Source: Marinobacterium_D sp050908845 (lineage in GTDB: Bacteria; Pseudomonadota; Gammaproteobacteria; Pseudomonadales; Balneatricaceae). Taken from it: a DNA stretch of 64,000 bases. A model generated the notes under the pieces. The model saw only the letters and a program-made list of their open reading frames with translations. It was not told where the DNA came from and searched no databases. Numbering within the stretch: position 1 is the first letter of the stretch; each line of letters begins with the position of its first letter. The stretch lies in the NCBI RefSeq assembly GCF_050908845.1, contig NZ_CP194171.1, positions 682,001-746,000 on the forward strand. Reading direction: 5' to 3'. Of this stretch, positions 1-8,455 are shown one piece after another. The position numbers were made by a program, and so were the translations under genes.

Positions 1-407
1 AAGCGCTGAAGCGGATTGCGGAAGAGGGACGTGGTGTACTGCTCTATCTGCGCCAGGAAGGCCGGGGTATCGGCCTGCTGAACAAGATCCGCGCCTACCA
101 TCTGCAGGATCAGGGCGCCGATACGGTGGAAGCCAACGAGAAACTGGGCTTTGCCGCCGATATGCGCGATTACAGCATGTGTCTGCCGATGCTCAAGCAC
201 CTGGGGGTTCGTTCGCTGCGCCTGATGACCAACAATCCGCGCAAGGTCGCCGCGCTGGAGCAGTACGGTCTGTCGGTGGCCAACCGTGAACCGCTTCAGG
301 TGGGCAAGAACAGCCACAACGAGCACTACCTGGAAACCAAGATGGGCAAGCTCGGCCACATGATGACCGAGGTTCATTTCCAGAAGGCTGAAGAAGAAAA
401 TTCCTGA
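1..407 (+). CDS. ribA: GTP cyclohydrolase II, C-terminal part (5' end outside window)
   Basis: This is the C-terminal 134 residues of GTP cyclohydrolase II, which opens the GTP imidazole ring in the first step of riboflavin synthesis. The frame is open from base 3. It contains the signature block LRQEGRGIGLLNKIRAY near its start, followed by DTVEAN and a TNNPRKV motif, which match stand-alone RibA proteins closely. The end (NEHYLETKMGKLGHMM) is that of monofunctional RibA, but a RibBA fusion cannot be excluded because the N-terminus lies outside the window. It converges with dxs. The ribA-dxs-ispA-xseB neighbourhood is common in gammaproteobacteria. Confidence 0.95.
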   Translation, partial: ALKRIAEEGRGVLLYLRQEGRGIGLLNKIRAYHLQDQGADTVEANEKLGFAADMRDYSMCLPMLKHLGVRSLRLMTNNPRKVAALEQYGLSVANREPLQVGKNSHNEHYLETKMGKLGHMMTEVHFQKAEEENS

Positions 408-445
408 GGGCACCGTCCGTCAGTGAATCCCGCCGCCTGAACCTC

Positions 446-2239
446 TCAGTGGTTCAGGCGCTGCTCTATCGCCGTTTTGATTCCGTCAGTATCCAGTCCG
501 CACTCAGCGAGCTGAGCACCGCGAGAGGCGTGCTCGATCCAGCGATCCGGAATACCCAGCTGCAGTAACAGCGTTTGTACGCCCCGGGATTGCAGATATT
601 CACCCACCGCCGAACCGGCACCACCTGCAATAGCGTGATCCTCCAGCGTGACAATCAGCTCGTGGGTGTCGGTGAGCCGGTCGATTACGCCGGTATCCAG
701 CGGCTTGACGAAGCGCATATCCACCAGAGTCAGATCCAGCTGCTCAGCCGCCTGCTGCGCCTGCGGCAGCAGCGGGCCGAAATTCAGTATCGCGGCACGC
801 CTGCCGTCACGGAGCATACGCGCTTTGCCAGGTTCAATAGCGGGCAGGGATGTGTCGATCTCTGCCGCGCTGCCCGAGCCGCGCGGATAGCGCACCGCTG
901 CCGGTCCCCGGTGGTCATAGCCGCTCTTCAGTAGCTGGTAGAGCTCCTGCTCATCCGAGGGTGTCATCAGCATCACGTCGGGCAGGCAGCGCAGGTAGGC
1001 GATATCGTAAAGGCCGGCATGGGTGGCGCCGTCCTCGCCGACCAGGCCCGCACGGTCGACCGCCAGCAGCACGTCCAGGTCCTGGATCGCGATATCGTGC
1101 ACGAACTGATCGTAGGCGCGTTGCAGAAAGGTGGAGTAGATCGCCAGCACCGGTTTCATCCCCTCGCAGGCAAAGCCGGCGGCCAGGGTGGCGGCGTGCT
1201 GTTCGGCGATGGCCACGTCGAAGTAGCGCTCGGGGTACTGCTCCGAGAAAGCGATCAGGTCGGAGCCTTCACGCATGGCAGGAGTGATACCGACCAGACG
1301 CTGATCCTTGGCTGCAGTATCGCAGAGCCAGCGACCGAAGATGTTGCAGAATTTCGGTTTTTTCGGCTTTTTCGGGGCATCCAGCGGCTCGATCTTGGTG
1401 ATCGCGTGGTAGCCCACCGGATCCGATTCGGCCGGCTCGAACCCCTTGCCCTTGCGGGTCACCAGGTGCAGGAACTGCGGGCCTGGGCTGTTGAGGGCCT
1501 GTTCCAGCGCTGGCAGCAGCTTGTCGAAATCATGCCCGTCCACTGGTCCCTGGTAGTCGAAGGTCAGCGCCCCGAACAGCGCGCCGGTGGTGCTGCCATC
1601 GAGCCCCGGTGCGCCGTGCCCCGCGCGCAGGTGTTTTTCAAGATAGGTAGCCAGTCCGCCCTCGTTGGGGGAGATCGACATATTGTTGTCATTGAGGATG
1701 ACCAGCATGTCTGCCTGGGTGTGGGCGGCATGACTCAGCGCCTCGAACGCCATACCGGCGGTCATCGCGCCATCACCGATCACGGCAACGGTCTTGCGTT
1801 GCTCGCCCTTGAGCTTGCTGGCCAGCGCCATGCCGAGCGCGGCACTGATCGAGGTGCTGGAGTGGCCGGTGCCGAAACTGTCATAGGTGCTCTCGGCCCG
1901 TTTCGGGAAGGGGGCGAGGCCCTCGGGCTGGCGCATGCTGAGCATCTGCTCGCGGCGGCCGGTCAGAATCTTGTGCGGGTAGGTCTGATGGCCCACATCC
2001 CAGACCAGGTGGTCCGCCGGCGTATCGAGCAGATAGTGCAGGGCGATGGTCAGTTCCACCACGCCGAGGCCTGCGCCAAAGTGCCCGCCGGTGAGGCCAA
2101 CGCTGTAAAGCAGCCAGTCACGCAGCTCTGCCGCCAGTTGCGGCAGCTGGGCGCGCTCGAGCCGCGACAGCTCTGCTGGCGACTCGATCAGGTCCAGCAG
2201 CGGTGTAGCCGGACGTTCTGTGGGTATCTGTGTACGCAT
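446..2239 (-). CDS. dxs: 1-deoxy-D-xylulose-5-phosphate synthase
   Basis: A cytosolic thiamine-diphosphate enzyme that condenses pyruvate and glyceraldehyde 3-phosphate into DXP, the entry step of the MEP isoprenoid pathway and a precursor for thiamine and pyridoxal. The 597 residues carry GGHFGAGLG (about 51-59), the ThDP/Mg motif GDGAMTAG (155-162) with NDN at 183-185, and a transketolase pyrimidine domain containing DVAIAEQHA. It is about 20 residues shorter than typical Dxs (about 620). The shortening falls in the linker between NDNNMSIS and GPVDGHD (about 190-231), which is abbreviated and rich in Gly/Ala. The start codon overlaps the ispA stop by one base (TGATG), so translation is probably coupled. 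Confidence 0.96.
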   Translation of the reverse strand: MRTQIPTERPATPLLDLIESPAELSRLERAQLPQLAAELRDWLLYSVGLTGGHFGAGLGVVELTIALHYLLDTPADHLVWDVGHQTYPHKILTGRREQMLSMRQPEGLAPFPKRAESTYDSFGTGHSSTSISAALGMALASKLKGEQRKTVAVIGDGAMTAGMAFEALSHAAHTQADMLVILNDNNMSISPNEGGLATYLEKHLRAGHGAPGLDGSTTGALFGALTFDYQGPVDGHDFDKLLPALEQALNSPGPQFLHLVTRKGKGFEPAESDPVGYHAITKIEPLDAPKKPKKPKFCNIFGRWLCDTAAKDQRLVGITPAMREGSDLIAFSEQYPERYFDVAIAEQHAATLAAGFACEGMKPVLAIYSTFLQRAYDQFVHDIAIQDLDVLLAVDRAGLVGEDGATHAGLYDIAYLRCLPDVMLMTPSDEQELYQLLKSGYDHRGPAAVRYPRGSGSAAEIDTSLPAIEPGKARMLRDGRRAAILNFGPLLPQAQQAAEQLDLTLVDMRFVKPLDTGVIDRLTDTHELIVTLEDHAIAGGAGSAVGEYLQSRGVQTLLLQLGIPDRWIEHASRGAQLAECGLDTDGIKTAIEQRLNH

Positions 2240-3126
2240 CAGTGATCGCGGGTGACGATAAAGTTGGCAAGGGCAAGCAAGGGACCTGCATTGCTGCCGA
2301 ACGGGGAAAGGCTCTCCTGTGCCTCGCTGTGCAGTTGTTCCAGTTTGGCACGGGCACCGTTTAGCCCGAGCAGCGCCGGATAGGTCGGCTTGTTCTGCGC
2401 CTGGTCCGATCCCTGGGGCTTGCCAAGGGTTTCGGTATCGCCCTCGATATCGAGCAAATCGTCCTTCACCTGAAATGCCAGGCCGATCAGGTCGCCGTAG
2501 CGCTGCAGTCGTTCCAGGGTCTCGGGATCTTCACAGCCGGCGGCGGCAGCACCCAGCTGCAGGGCAGCGGTGATCAGCCGTCCGGTCTTGAAGGCGTGCA
2601 TCGCCTGCAGCTGCTCCAGTGTCAGGCTGTCGCCAACGTGGGCCAGGTCGTAGGCCTGACCGGCCACCATGCCGCTGGCACCACTGGCCGTGGACAGAAT
2701 ATTCAGCATCCGCATCTGTCGCGCCGGCAGCAGCTCCGCGTCCGGGGCACTCAGCAGCTCAAAGGCGAAGCACTGCAGGGCATCACCGGCCAGAATCGCT
2801 GTGGCCTCGTCAAAGGCGATATGGCAGGTGGGGCGGCCGCGGCGCAGGTCGTCATCGTCCATGGCCGGCAGGTCATCGTGTACCAGTGAATAGCTGTGAA
2901 TCGCCTCGATGGCGGCTGCGGCGCGATCGGCCAGCTCTGCTGAGCCGCCGCAGAAGTTGCAGCTCATATAAACCAGCGCAGGCCGGATGCGCTTGCCGCC
3001 GTTCAGCAGTGCGTAGTGCATCGCTTCCAGCAGACGCGGCTCCAGTACGGAACAGCTTTCGAGATACAGGGGGAGGTTGGTCTCGACCCGTTCGGCCCAG
3101 ACGGACAGTTGATCGCTTAGCTCCAC
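2239..3126 (-). CDS. ispA: (2E,6E)-farnesyl diphosphate synthase
   Basis: A class I trans-prenyltransferase that adds IPP to DMAPP and GPP to make farnesyl diphosphate for quinones and undecaprenyl phosphate. The 295 residues are the normal length. The first aspartate-rich motif is DDLPAMDDDD at 84-93 followed by RRGRP, and the second is KDDLLD at 221-226. GGKRIRP (43-49) binds the diphosphate. It lies between xseB (2 bases upstream) and dxs (1-base overlap), so the three form one operon supplying isoprenoid precursors. Confidence 0.96.
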   Translation of the reverse strand: MELSDQLSVWAERVETNLPLYLESCSVLEPRLLEAMHYALLNGGKRIRPALVYMSCNFCGGSAELADRAAAAIEAIHSYSLVHDDLPAMDDDDLRRGRPTCHIAFDEATAILAGDALQCFAFELLSAPDAELLPARQMRMLNILSTASGASGMVAGQAYDLAHVGDSLTLEQLQAMHAFKTGRLITAALQLGAAAAGCEDPETLERLQRYGDLIGLAFQVKDDLLDIEGDTETLGKPQGSDQAQNKPTYPALLGLNGARAKLEQLHSEAQESLSPFGSNAGPLLALANFIVTRDH

Positions 3127-3128
3127 GC

Positions 3129-3371
3129 TCAGTCGTCCTGCTCTTCCTGGAAGGGTCGGGTCTTCATTTCGCCCTGCTGCTCGACCAGCACCTGAACTTT
3201 CTGTTCGGTCTGCTCAAGAATCTCCTGACACTCGCGGGTCAGTTTGACGCCTTCCTCGAACGCTTTCAGGGCTTCTTCGATCGGCAGGTCACCCTGCTCC
3301 ATACGCTCAACGACAGCTTCGAGCTGGGTCAGGGATTGTTCAAAATCGGGTGCTTTGCGGGTGCGGGCCAT
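3129..3371 (-). CDS. xseB: Exodeoxyribonuclease VII small subunit
   Basis: An 80-residue small subunit of exonuclease VII, which degrades single-stranded DNA together with XseA (not in the window). It shows the family pattern of a helical hairpin: FEQSLTQLEAVVERMEQGDLPIEEALKAFEEGV, shown here only as the hallmark for recognition by its core L-x-x-I/V-V-x-x-(L/M)-E-x-G-x-(L)-x-L-(E) spacing, then a charged coiled coil and an acidic C-terminus. It is the first gene of the minus-strand xseB-ispA-dxs operon. Confidence 0.94.
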   Translation of the reverse strand: MARTRKAPDFEQSLTQLEAVVERMEQGDLPIEEALKAFEEGVKLTRECQEILEQTEQKVQVLVEQQGEMKTRPFQEEQDD

Positions 3372-3605
3372 AATCTGATCGAGGTCGGATAGAGAGTCGG
3401 ATAAACAAGGCAGTCAACTTAACCAACTGCCCGCACGGGGTCAATCGAAAGGGCCAGTCAACGCTCCCGGGATGCGGCAATCCAGCGCCTAAAAAGCTGC
3501 CTGTTCAGTACGTGAACACCCGGGCAAATCTGGTATCATCGCCGTAACACGTCTAAAACCTGTGCCATCAGTCAGGCTATGGGAAGGCTATAGGAGATTC
3601 AACCA

Positions 3606-4364
3606 GTGGATCTGGCGACACTTGTAGGATTGCTCGGCGCATTGGGCATTGTTATCGCGGCCATGGTGCTCGGTGGTGATGTCGGTATCTTTGTAAACAT
3701 CCCCTCTATTCTGATCGTTATCGGCGGCAGTCTGCTGGTGGTGCTCACCAAGTTCACCCTGGGCCAGTTTCTGGCGGCGGGCAAGGTGGCGGCCAAGGCA
3801 TTTATGTTTAAGTCGGTGATGCCGGAAGAGATCATCGCCGAGACCGTCGATCTGGCAGATGCCGCACGTAAGGGTGGGCTGCTCTCCCTGGAGGAGAAAG
3901 AGGTCTCCAGCCCGTTCATGCAGCGGGGCATTCAGCTGCTGGTGGATGGTCATGACCCGGAAGTGGTCAAAAACCTGCTGCACAAGGAGGCCAGCCTGAC
4001 CGATGAGCGCCACGAGTTTGGTGCCAGAATCTTCCGTGCCATCGGCGATGTGGGGCCGGCCATGGGGATGATCGGTACGCTGGTGGGCCTGGTGCAGATG
4101 CTCTCCAATATGTCCGACCCCAAGTCGATCGGTCCGGCTATGGCGGTGGCGCTGCTGACTACCCTCTATGGCGCAATGCTGGCCACCATCGTGGCACTGC
4201 CGATCGCCGACAAGCTGGAAAACCGCAAGGATGAAGAAGCGCTGAACCAGGCGCTGATCATCGATGGTCTGCTGGCGATACAGGCGGGTCAGAACCCGCG
4301 TGTGATCGAGCAGATGCTGCGTAACTACCTGCCCGAGAAAAAACGCCAGCAGGCGGAAGCCTGA
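3606..4364 (+). CDS. pomA: Flagellar motor stator protein PomA
   Basis: The four-helix A subunit of the flagellar stator, 252 residues, in the inner membrane. It resembles the sodium-type PomA more than E. coli MotA: it is short and begins MDLATLVGLLGALGIVIAAM. The large cytoplasmic loop carries the RIFRAIGDVGPAMGMIGTLVGLV segment characteristic of TM3. The start is GTG with an AGGAG Shine-Dalgarno sequence 9 bases upstream (3592-3596). pomB follows 32 bases downstream. Sodium coupling is inferred from similarity and marine setting and is not proven. Confidence 0.93.
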   Translation: MDLATLVGLLGALGIVIAAMVLGGDVGIFVNIPSILIVIGGSLLVVLTKFTLGQFLAAGKVAAKAFMFKSVMPEEIIAETVDLADAARKGGLLSLEEKEVSSPFMQRGIQLLVDGHDPEVVKNLLHKEASLTDERHEFGARIFRAIGDVGPAMGMIGTLVGLVQMLSNMSDPKSIGPAMAVALLTTLYGAMLATIVALPIADKLENRKDEEALNQALIIDGLLAIQAGQNPRVIEQMLRNYLPEKKRQQAEA

Positions 4365-4396
4365 ACCTTGCGAGCCAGCGGATTCAAGAGAACTAG

Positions 4397-5323
4397 ATGA
4401 GCGACGAGCAGAAGAAATGTAAATGTCCGCCGCCGGGAGCGCCGGCATGGATGGCCACGTTCTCCGACCTGATGTCGCTGCTGATGTGTTTCTTCGTGCT
4501 GCTGCTCTCGTTCTCGGAAATGGATGTGCTCAAGTTCAAGCAGCTGGCCGGTTCCATGCGCGAGGCGTTTGGTGTCCAGGCGCAGATCAAGGTTGAGGAT
4601 ATCCCCAAGGGTACATCGATCATCGCCCAGGAGTTCAGCCCTGGCCGGCCGGTACCGACGCCGCTCAATGAAGTCCGGCAGATGACCATCAACAACGATA
4701 TGAACACCCTCGATGTGCGCCCGGAGCAGGGCGAATCCGAGGTGCTGGACCAGTTGCGCGGCCTGGAGCAGTTAATCGAACAGCAGAAACAGGAAGCGCA
4801 GAAAGACGCCATCGAGTTTGCCCAGGTGCTCTCCGAGGAGATCGGTGACGGGGCGGTCGAGGTGGAAACCGACGGCTCCAAACTGATCATCAGGGTCAAG
4901 GAGAAGGGCTCGTTCGACTCCGGATCAGCGGAACTGAAATTCGACTATATCCCGGTGATTGCCAAGATCCGCGACGTGCTGATCGACGTGACCGGCCGGG
5001 TGGCGATCGAGGGGCATACCGATAACATCCCCTATTCCGGCAGCCGTTTCAGCTCCAACTGGGACCTGTCCGCCGCCAGGGCGCTGGCGGTGGCGGAGGA
5101 GCTGTTCTCCGATCCCCGTATCGATGAGTCCCGCTTCCAGGTATCCGGTTATGCCGACAGCAAACCGCTGGTACCGAACAACTCGCCCGAGAACCGTTCG
5201 CGCAACCGCCGCGTCGAAATCGTGATTCAGAAAGGCGACGACCAGGAAGTACTGGAGCGTCTGCAGGCACGGCCCAATGGCGATACCGAAGGCTCACGGC
5301 TGGATCCGGGCGAAATATTCTGA
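4397..5323 (+). CDS. pomB: Flagellar motor stator protein PomB
   Basis: The B subunit of the stator, 308 residues. It has a single N-terminal membrane helix with the ion-binding aspartate D24 in WMATFSDLMSLLMCFFVLLL, matching the position of Asp24 in Vibrio PomB. A plug/linker follows. An OmpA-like peptidoglycan-binding domain lies at about 165-285 (EGHTDNIPYSGSRFSSNWDLS, NRSRNRRVEI). A cysteine-proline patch (CKCPPPGAP, residues 8-16) precedes the helix. It forms an operon with pomA and ends at a strong terminator. Confidence 0.93.
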   Translation: MSDEQKKCKCPPPGAPAWMATFSDLMSLLMCFFVLLLSFSEMDVLKFKQLAGSMREAFGVQAQIKVEDIPKGTSIIAQEFSPGRPVPTPLNEVRQMTINNDMNTLDVRPEQGESEVLDQLRGLEQLIEQQKQEAQKDAIEFAQVLSEEIGDGAVEVETDGSKLIIRVKEKGSFDSGSAELKFDYIPVIAKIRDVLIDVTGRVAIEGHTDNIPYSGSRFSSNWDLSAARALAVAEELFSDPRIDESRFQVSGYADSKPLVPNNSPENRSRNRRVEIVIQKGDDQEVLERLQARPNGDTEGSRLDPGEIF

Positions 5324-5344
5324 CCGCTGGATGCAACCGGACAC

Positions 5345-5379
5345 AAAAAAACCGCCTCGGCTTCCCGGGCGGTTTTTTT
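5345..5379. terminator. Bidirectional intrinsic terminator between pomB and cytochrome c5
   Basis: An A-run, a GC-rich stem (ACCGCC ... GGCGGT) and a T-run lie between two convergent genes. The symmetric A/T runs let it serve both strands. Confidence 0.9.
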
Positions 5380-5392
5380 GTGTGGCGCTGTC

Positions 5393-5698
5393 TTACTTGG
5401 CCGCGTCCAGCATGTACTGGATGGCAGCAGTCATTTCAGCGTCAGAGCAGTCGACGCAGGTGCCCATCGGGGGCATGGCGTTGAGGCCGGATTTAGCAGT
5501 GGCCAGCAGCGCGTCCATCCCTTTCTCGGCGCGCGGAGCCCAGGCTGCGGCATCACCGAACTTCGGTGCGCCGGCTACGCCTGAGGCGTGACAAACGGAA
5601 CACTTGGTGTTGTAAAGCTCTTCACCGGAACGTTCTGCCATCGCAGCGGCCGGGGACAGCAGGGCAGCGGCGGCTGCCAGTACAAGCGCTTTTTTCAT
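5393..5698 (-). CDS. Periplasmic cytochrome c5 family protein
   Basis: A 101-residue class I c-type cytochrome. An N-terminal signal peptide (MKKALVLAAAAALLSPAAAMA) is followed by the mature protein with the heme motif CSVCH and a methionine ligand in MPPMG. A second cysteine pair (CVDC) forms the disulfide typical of cytochrome c5. The start at 5698 is chosen because an AAGGAAA Shine-Dalgarno sequence precedes MKK and the signal peptide begins there; an upstream in-frame codon adds 9 residues unlike a signal peptide. Likely role: small periplasmic electron carrier. Confidence 0.9.
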   Translation of the reverse strand: MKKALVLAAAAALLSPAAAMAERSGEELYNTKCSVCHASGVAGAPKFGDAAAWAPRAEKGMDALLATAKSGLNAMPPMGTCVDCSDAEMTAAIQYMLDAAK

Positions 5699-5865
5699 GG
5701 TTGTTTCCTTTGACAGTGCTATCAATCGGACTTACGAGCCCGGTTAAAAATAGATCAGGGCAAGTTTAGGAGTGCCCCTGCAACTAGTAAATACCGCTTA
5801 GGTGGTTAATCTTGCCTGAACGGCCATCGATTGATCTGTCTTTGGAAGGAGCAGGACAGCGCCGT

Positions 5866-6072
5866 TTAACGGCGCTGCAGGCGCATGGCATAGGTCGCCT
5901 GGCTGTGAAGGGCACGGTCGTGCTGGCGCTGACGGATCTCGGCGTTGTACTGGGTGAGTGCTTTCTCGACCAGTTCACGGGGGAAGCTCAGCTGGTTTGT
6001 CAGGTCGTCTGCGGAGTAGCCGCGACGCAGGAGTTGTTGCAGATCGTTAGTGATCTGATGATCGCTATGCAT
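5866..6072 (-). CDS. Small hypothetical protein, 68 aa
   Basis: A short, charged protein, MHSDHQITNDLQQLLRRG then AADD-like helix residues, rich in Gln and Arg, with no membrane segment or cysteines. Predicted helices and the ending MRLQRR suggest a cytosolic, possibly nucleic-acid-binding protein, but no family is recognised. A strong Shine-Dalgarno sequence (AGAGGA, 8 bases from the ATG) supports translation. The upstream DNA is markedly A+T-rich. It is divergent from the PotF-like gene. Confidence 0.6.
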   Translation of the reverse strand: MHSDHQITNDLQQLLRRGYSADDLTNQLSFPRELVEKALTQYNAEIRQRQHDRALHSQATYAMRLQRR

Positions 6073-6384
6073 AATTATTATCCTCTTTTATTTCAGCGAC
6101 GATTTAAACCTCAATTGATTGCACTAGTGTTTCAGAATCTTTTGAGTCCCGTGACAATCCGCACCCTTTTGCTTGCAGTTGGCTTGTTGGCCGGAAAAAG
6201 TTGGGATTGGCGGGGGTTGACCAAAGGGTCTATTTTTACTTGGTCTATTAAAAAAAGCTTTAGTTCCCAATAACTTTTGTTCATATTCGACCTAATCAGA
6301 CGGCGTGATGAAACGTCTGCCGGGAAGACGGGACCACAGCCTGTGGTCCAGCCATTCAGAGATCACCGCTGGAGATCAGATGCG
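6073..6384. promoter_or_regulatory. A+T-rich divergent promoter region with two leader hairpins
   Basis: This 312-base gap separates the small protein from the PotF-like gene. Its middle (about 6080-6290) is more A+T-rich than the surroundings. Two inverted repeats lie just upstream of the PotF-like start: CAGACG (6297-6302) with CGTCTG (6314-6319), and GGACCACA (6331-6338) with TGTGGTCC (6342-6349), a perfect 8-bp stem with a 3-base loop. Either could be an RNA hairpin in the 5' leader or a protein-binding palindrome. No conserved riboswitch is recognised. Confidence 0.5.
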
Positions 6385-7485
6385 ATGAAACCTGCTTACT
6401 CACGTATTGCTACGCTGACACTTTCCGCTTCACTGGCGAGTGCCATGGCGGTACAGGCCGAAGAGCTGCACATTTACAACTGGTCCGATTACATCGCTGA
6501 GGACACGGTCACCAATTTTGAGGAACAGACCGGTATCGACGTGGTATACGACGTCTATGATTCCAACGAGGTTGCCGAAGCCAAGCTGCTGGTTGGCAAA
6601 AGCGGCTACGACCTGGTCTTCCCGACGGCGCGCCCCTTTGCCGACCGCCATCTGAAGGCGGGTCTGTATCAGAAACTGGACAAGTCCGAACTGAGCAACT
6701 GGGATAACCTGGATCCGGTGATCATGGAATCCCTGACCGATATCGATCCCGGCAATGAATACCTGGTGCCTTACATGTGGGGCACCACCGGCATCGGCTA
6801 TAACGTCGACAAGGTGAAGGCGATTCTCGGCGATGATATGCCGCTGGATACCTGGCGCCTGGTGTTCGATCCGGAGATCGTTTCCAAGCTTTCCTCCTGT
6901 GGTGTGACACTGATGGACGATGCCACCGAGGTGCTGACCGCAGCACGGGCCTATCTTGGCAAGCCGGTGGATGATTTCAGCCGTGATGCCATCAATGAGG
7001 CGGCTGATGTGGTGGCCGCGGTGCGCCCGAATATCCGCTACTTCCACAGCTCCCAGTACATTAATGACCTGGCCAATGGCGATATCTGTGTTGCCCACGG
7101 TTACTCCGGTGATGTGCTCCAGGCCCGGGACCGTGCCGCCGAAGCGGATAACGGCGTCAATGTGGCCTACGCGGTACCGTCTGAAGGCGCTGTGGTCTGG
7201 ACCGATGTGATGGTGATACCCACGGATGCACCGAACCCGGACGCAGCCCACAAGTTCATCAACTATCTGCTTGATCCGGAAGTGATCGCGCCGGTCACCG
7301 ACTATGTGGCCTATGCCAACGCCAACAAGGCGGCGGAAGATCTGATCGATCCGGAGATCCGTAACGATCCGGGTATCTACCCGCCGGCAGAAACCCGCGA
7401 AAGCCTGGTGGTGCTTAAAACCCCGGCGGAGCGGGAGATCCGCACCATGAACCGTGCCTGGACCCGGGTTAAAACCGGTCACTGA
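6385..7485 (+). CDS. Periplasmic polyamine-type ABC transporter substrate-binding protein (PotF/SpuD-like)
   Basis: A 366-residue class II periplasmic binding protein. The signal peptide MKPAYSRIATLTLSASLASAMAVQA is followed by EELHIYNWSDYIAEDT, the hallmark opening of PotD/PotF/SpuD proteins. YMWGTTGIGYN and the C-terminal YVAYANANKAA block also match this family, which binds putrescine or spermidine. The start at 6385 fits the signal peptide and a GGAG sequence at 6371-6374. No ABC ATPase or permease is adjacent, so it is an orphan receptor or serves a transporter encoded elsewhere. Exact ligand unknown. Confidence 0.88.
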   Translation: MKPAYSRIATLTLSASLASAMAVQAEELHIYNWSDYIAEDTVTNFEEQTGIDVVYDVYDSNEVAEAKLLVGKSGYDLVFPTARPFADRHLKAGLYQKLDKSELSNWDNLDPVIMESLTDIDPGNEYLVPYMWGTTGIGYNVDKVKAILGDDMPLDTWRLVFDPEIVSKLSSCGVTLMDDATEVLTAARAYLGKPVDDFSRDAINEAADVVAAVRPNIRYFHSSQYINDLANGDICVAHGYSGDVLQARDRAAEADNGVNVAYAVPSEGAVVWTDVMVIPTDAPNPDAAHKFINYLLDPEVIAPVTDYVAYANANKAAEDLIDPEIRNDPGIYPPAETRESLVVLKTPAEREIRTMNRAWTRVKTGH

Positions 7486-7503
7486 CGGCTCGTCGTAGAC
7501 AGC

Positions 7504-7533
7504 AAAACGCCCTCCATCGAGAGGGCGTTTTTG
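7504..7533 (+). terminator. Intrinsic terminator after the PotF-like gene
   Basis: AAAACGCCCTC and GAGGGCGTTTTT arms around a 6-base loop, followed by T residues. It probably serves both the PotF-like gene and the convergent phosphoesterase. Confidence 0.88.
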
Positions 7534-7550
7534 TCTCTCTAGCCAACCGC

Positions 7551-8315
7551 TCAGGCGGTCAGATAACTATCCGTTATATGAAACAGATCAGTGACCTCGA
7601 TGGCACTGATGCGGGGGTGAGGGCAGACGCTGCCGGGGGCAACGGTGGAGGACTGTTCAAACAGCGCCGCACCGGTGTCGATATAGATACCGTTACCGCG
7701 TTTCTCAACCTGCGGCAGAATCACGTGGCCGTGGACCGTCAGATCGATACCCTCGACCTGATGCCGGTAGTCGGGGTGCTTGACCGGGCGATCCCAGATC
7801 AGTGCGTTTCTGATGGCCGGTTCGCTGGGCAGACGGAGTTTCAGGTCCAGCCAGTCATCCACCGGTACCGAGCTGTGGGTAATGCCGATTTTGCGGCCGT
7901 CCGCGAGATCCAGTTCTATGGCCCAGGGCATCTGTTCGGCCTGCTGCTCGGCAAAGCGTTTGAAACCGGGGTTACGCAGGAAAAAGTGCTCGGGTCCTGG
8001 ACCCATCCAGCTTTTACCGCCAAAACGCATCCAGTCGGAGGTTTCGATGCTGGTCGGATCTTCCAGCCAGTCGAACATGATCTGCTCATGGTTGCCGCGC
8101 ACGGCAAAAAACCAGGGTTCGTTGATCAGCTCAAAGCATTCCCGAGAGTGCGGGCCGCGGTCAATAAGATCACCGACAGAAAACAGCCGATCCACGTCCC
8201 GGTTGAAACAGACCGCCTCCAGCTCCGCATTGAGCGGCTCCAGCCAGCCATGAATATCACCGACCACAAAGTCCCGGCCCCGTGTGTTCGCTTCAATGCA
8301 TACAACGGTGTTCAT
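7551..8315 (-). CDS. Serine/threonine-type metallophosphoesterase
   Basis: A 254-residue calcineurin-like phosphoesterase of the lambda-phosphatase/PrpA type. The metal-binding motifs are in order: GDIHG (19-23), GDLIDRG (48-54), RGNHE (73-77), a histidine in ITHSS, and VHGH near residue 197. These proteins hydrolyse phosphoprotein or nucleotide phosphoesters using Mn. The ATG at 8315 is preferred because a GGGAGAG sequence lies just upstream; an upstream TTG would add 13 residues. It is divergent from the amidotransferase gene. Substrate unknown. Confidence 0.87.
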   Translation of the reverse strand: MNTVVCIEANTRGRDFVVGDIHGWLEPLNAELEAVCFNRDVDRLFSVGDLIDRGPHSRECFELINEPWFFAVRGNHEQIMFDWLEDPTSIETSDWMRFGGKSWMGPGPEHFFLRNPGFKRFAEQQAEQMPWAIELDLADGRKIGITHSSVPVDDWLDLKLRLPSEPAIRNALIWDRPVKHPDYRHQVEGIDLTVHGHVILPQVEKRGNGIYIDTGAALFEQSSTVAPGSVCPHPRISAIEVTDLFHITDSYLTA

Positions 8316-8455
8316 CGTTTGACATCTCTCTCCCTGTTTAACGCTATCGCTCAAAGCTTAGGCTAACATCATTACAGAAGCAGAGGGCTTTTCGGGTTAG
8401 AGTGTTACTTGCTTCGCTGCTGTGCGCAGTGTTTTCGGACCATAGAGGGATAAAG

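Noticed and set aside
1019..2245. A 408-codon plus-strand frame opposite dxs
   Set aside because: Antisense frame of a conserved gene in G+C-rich DNA; composition is random-looking.
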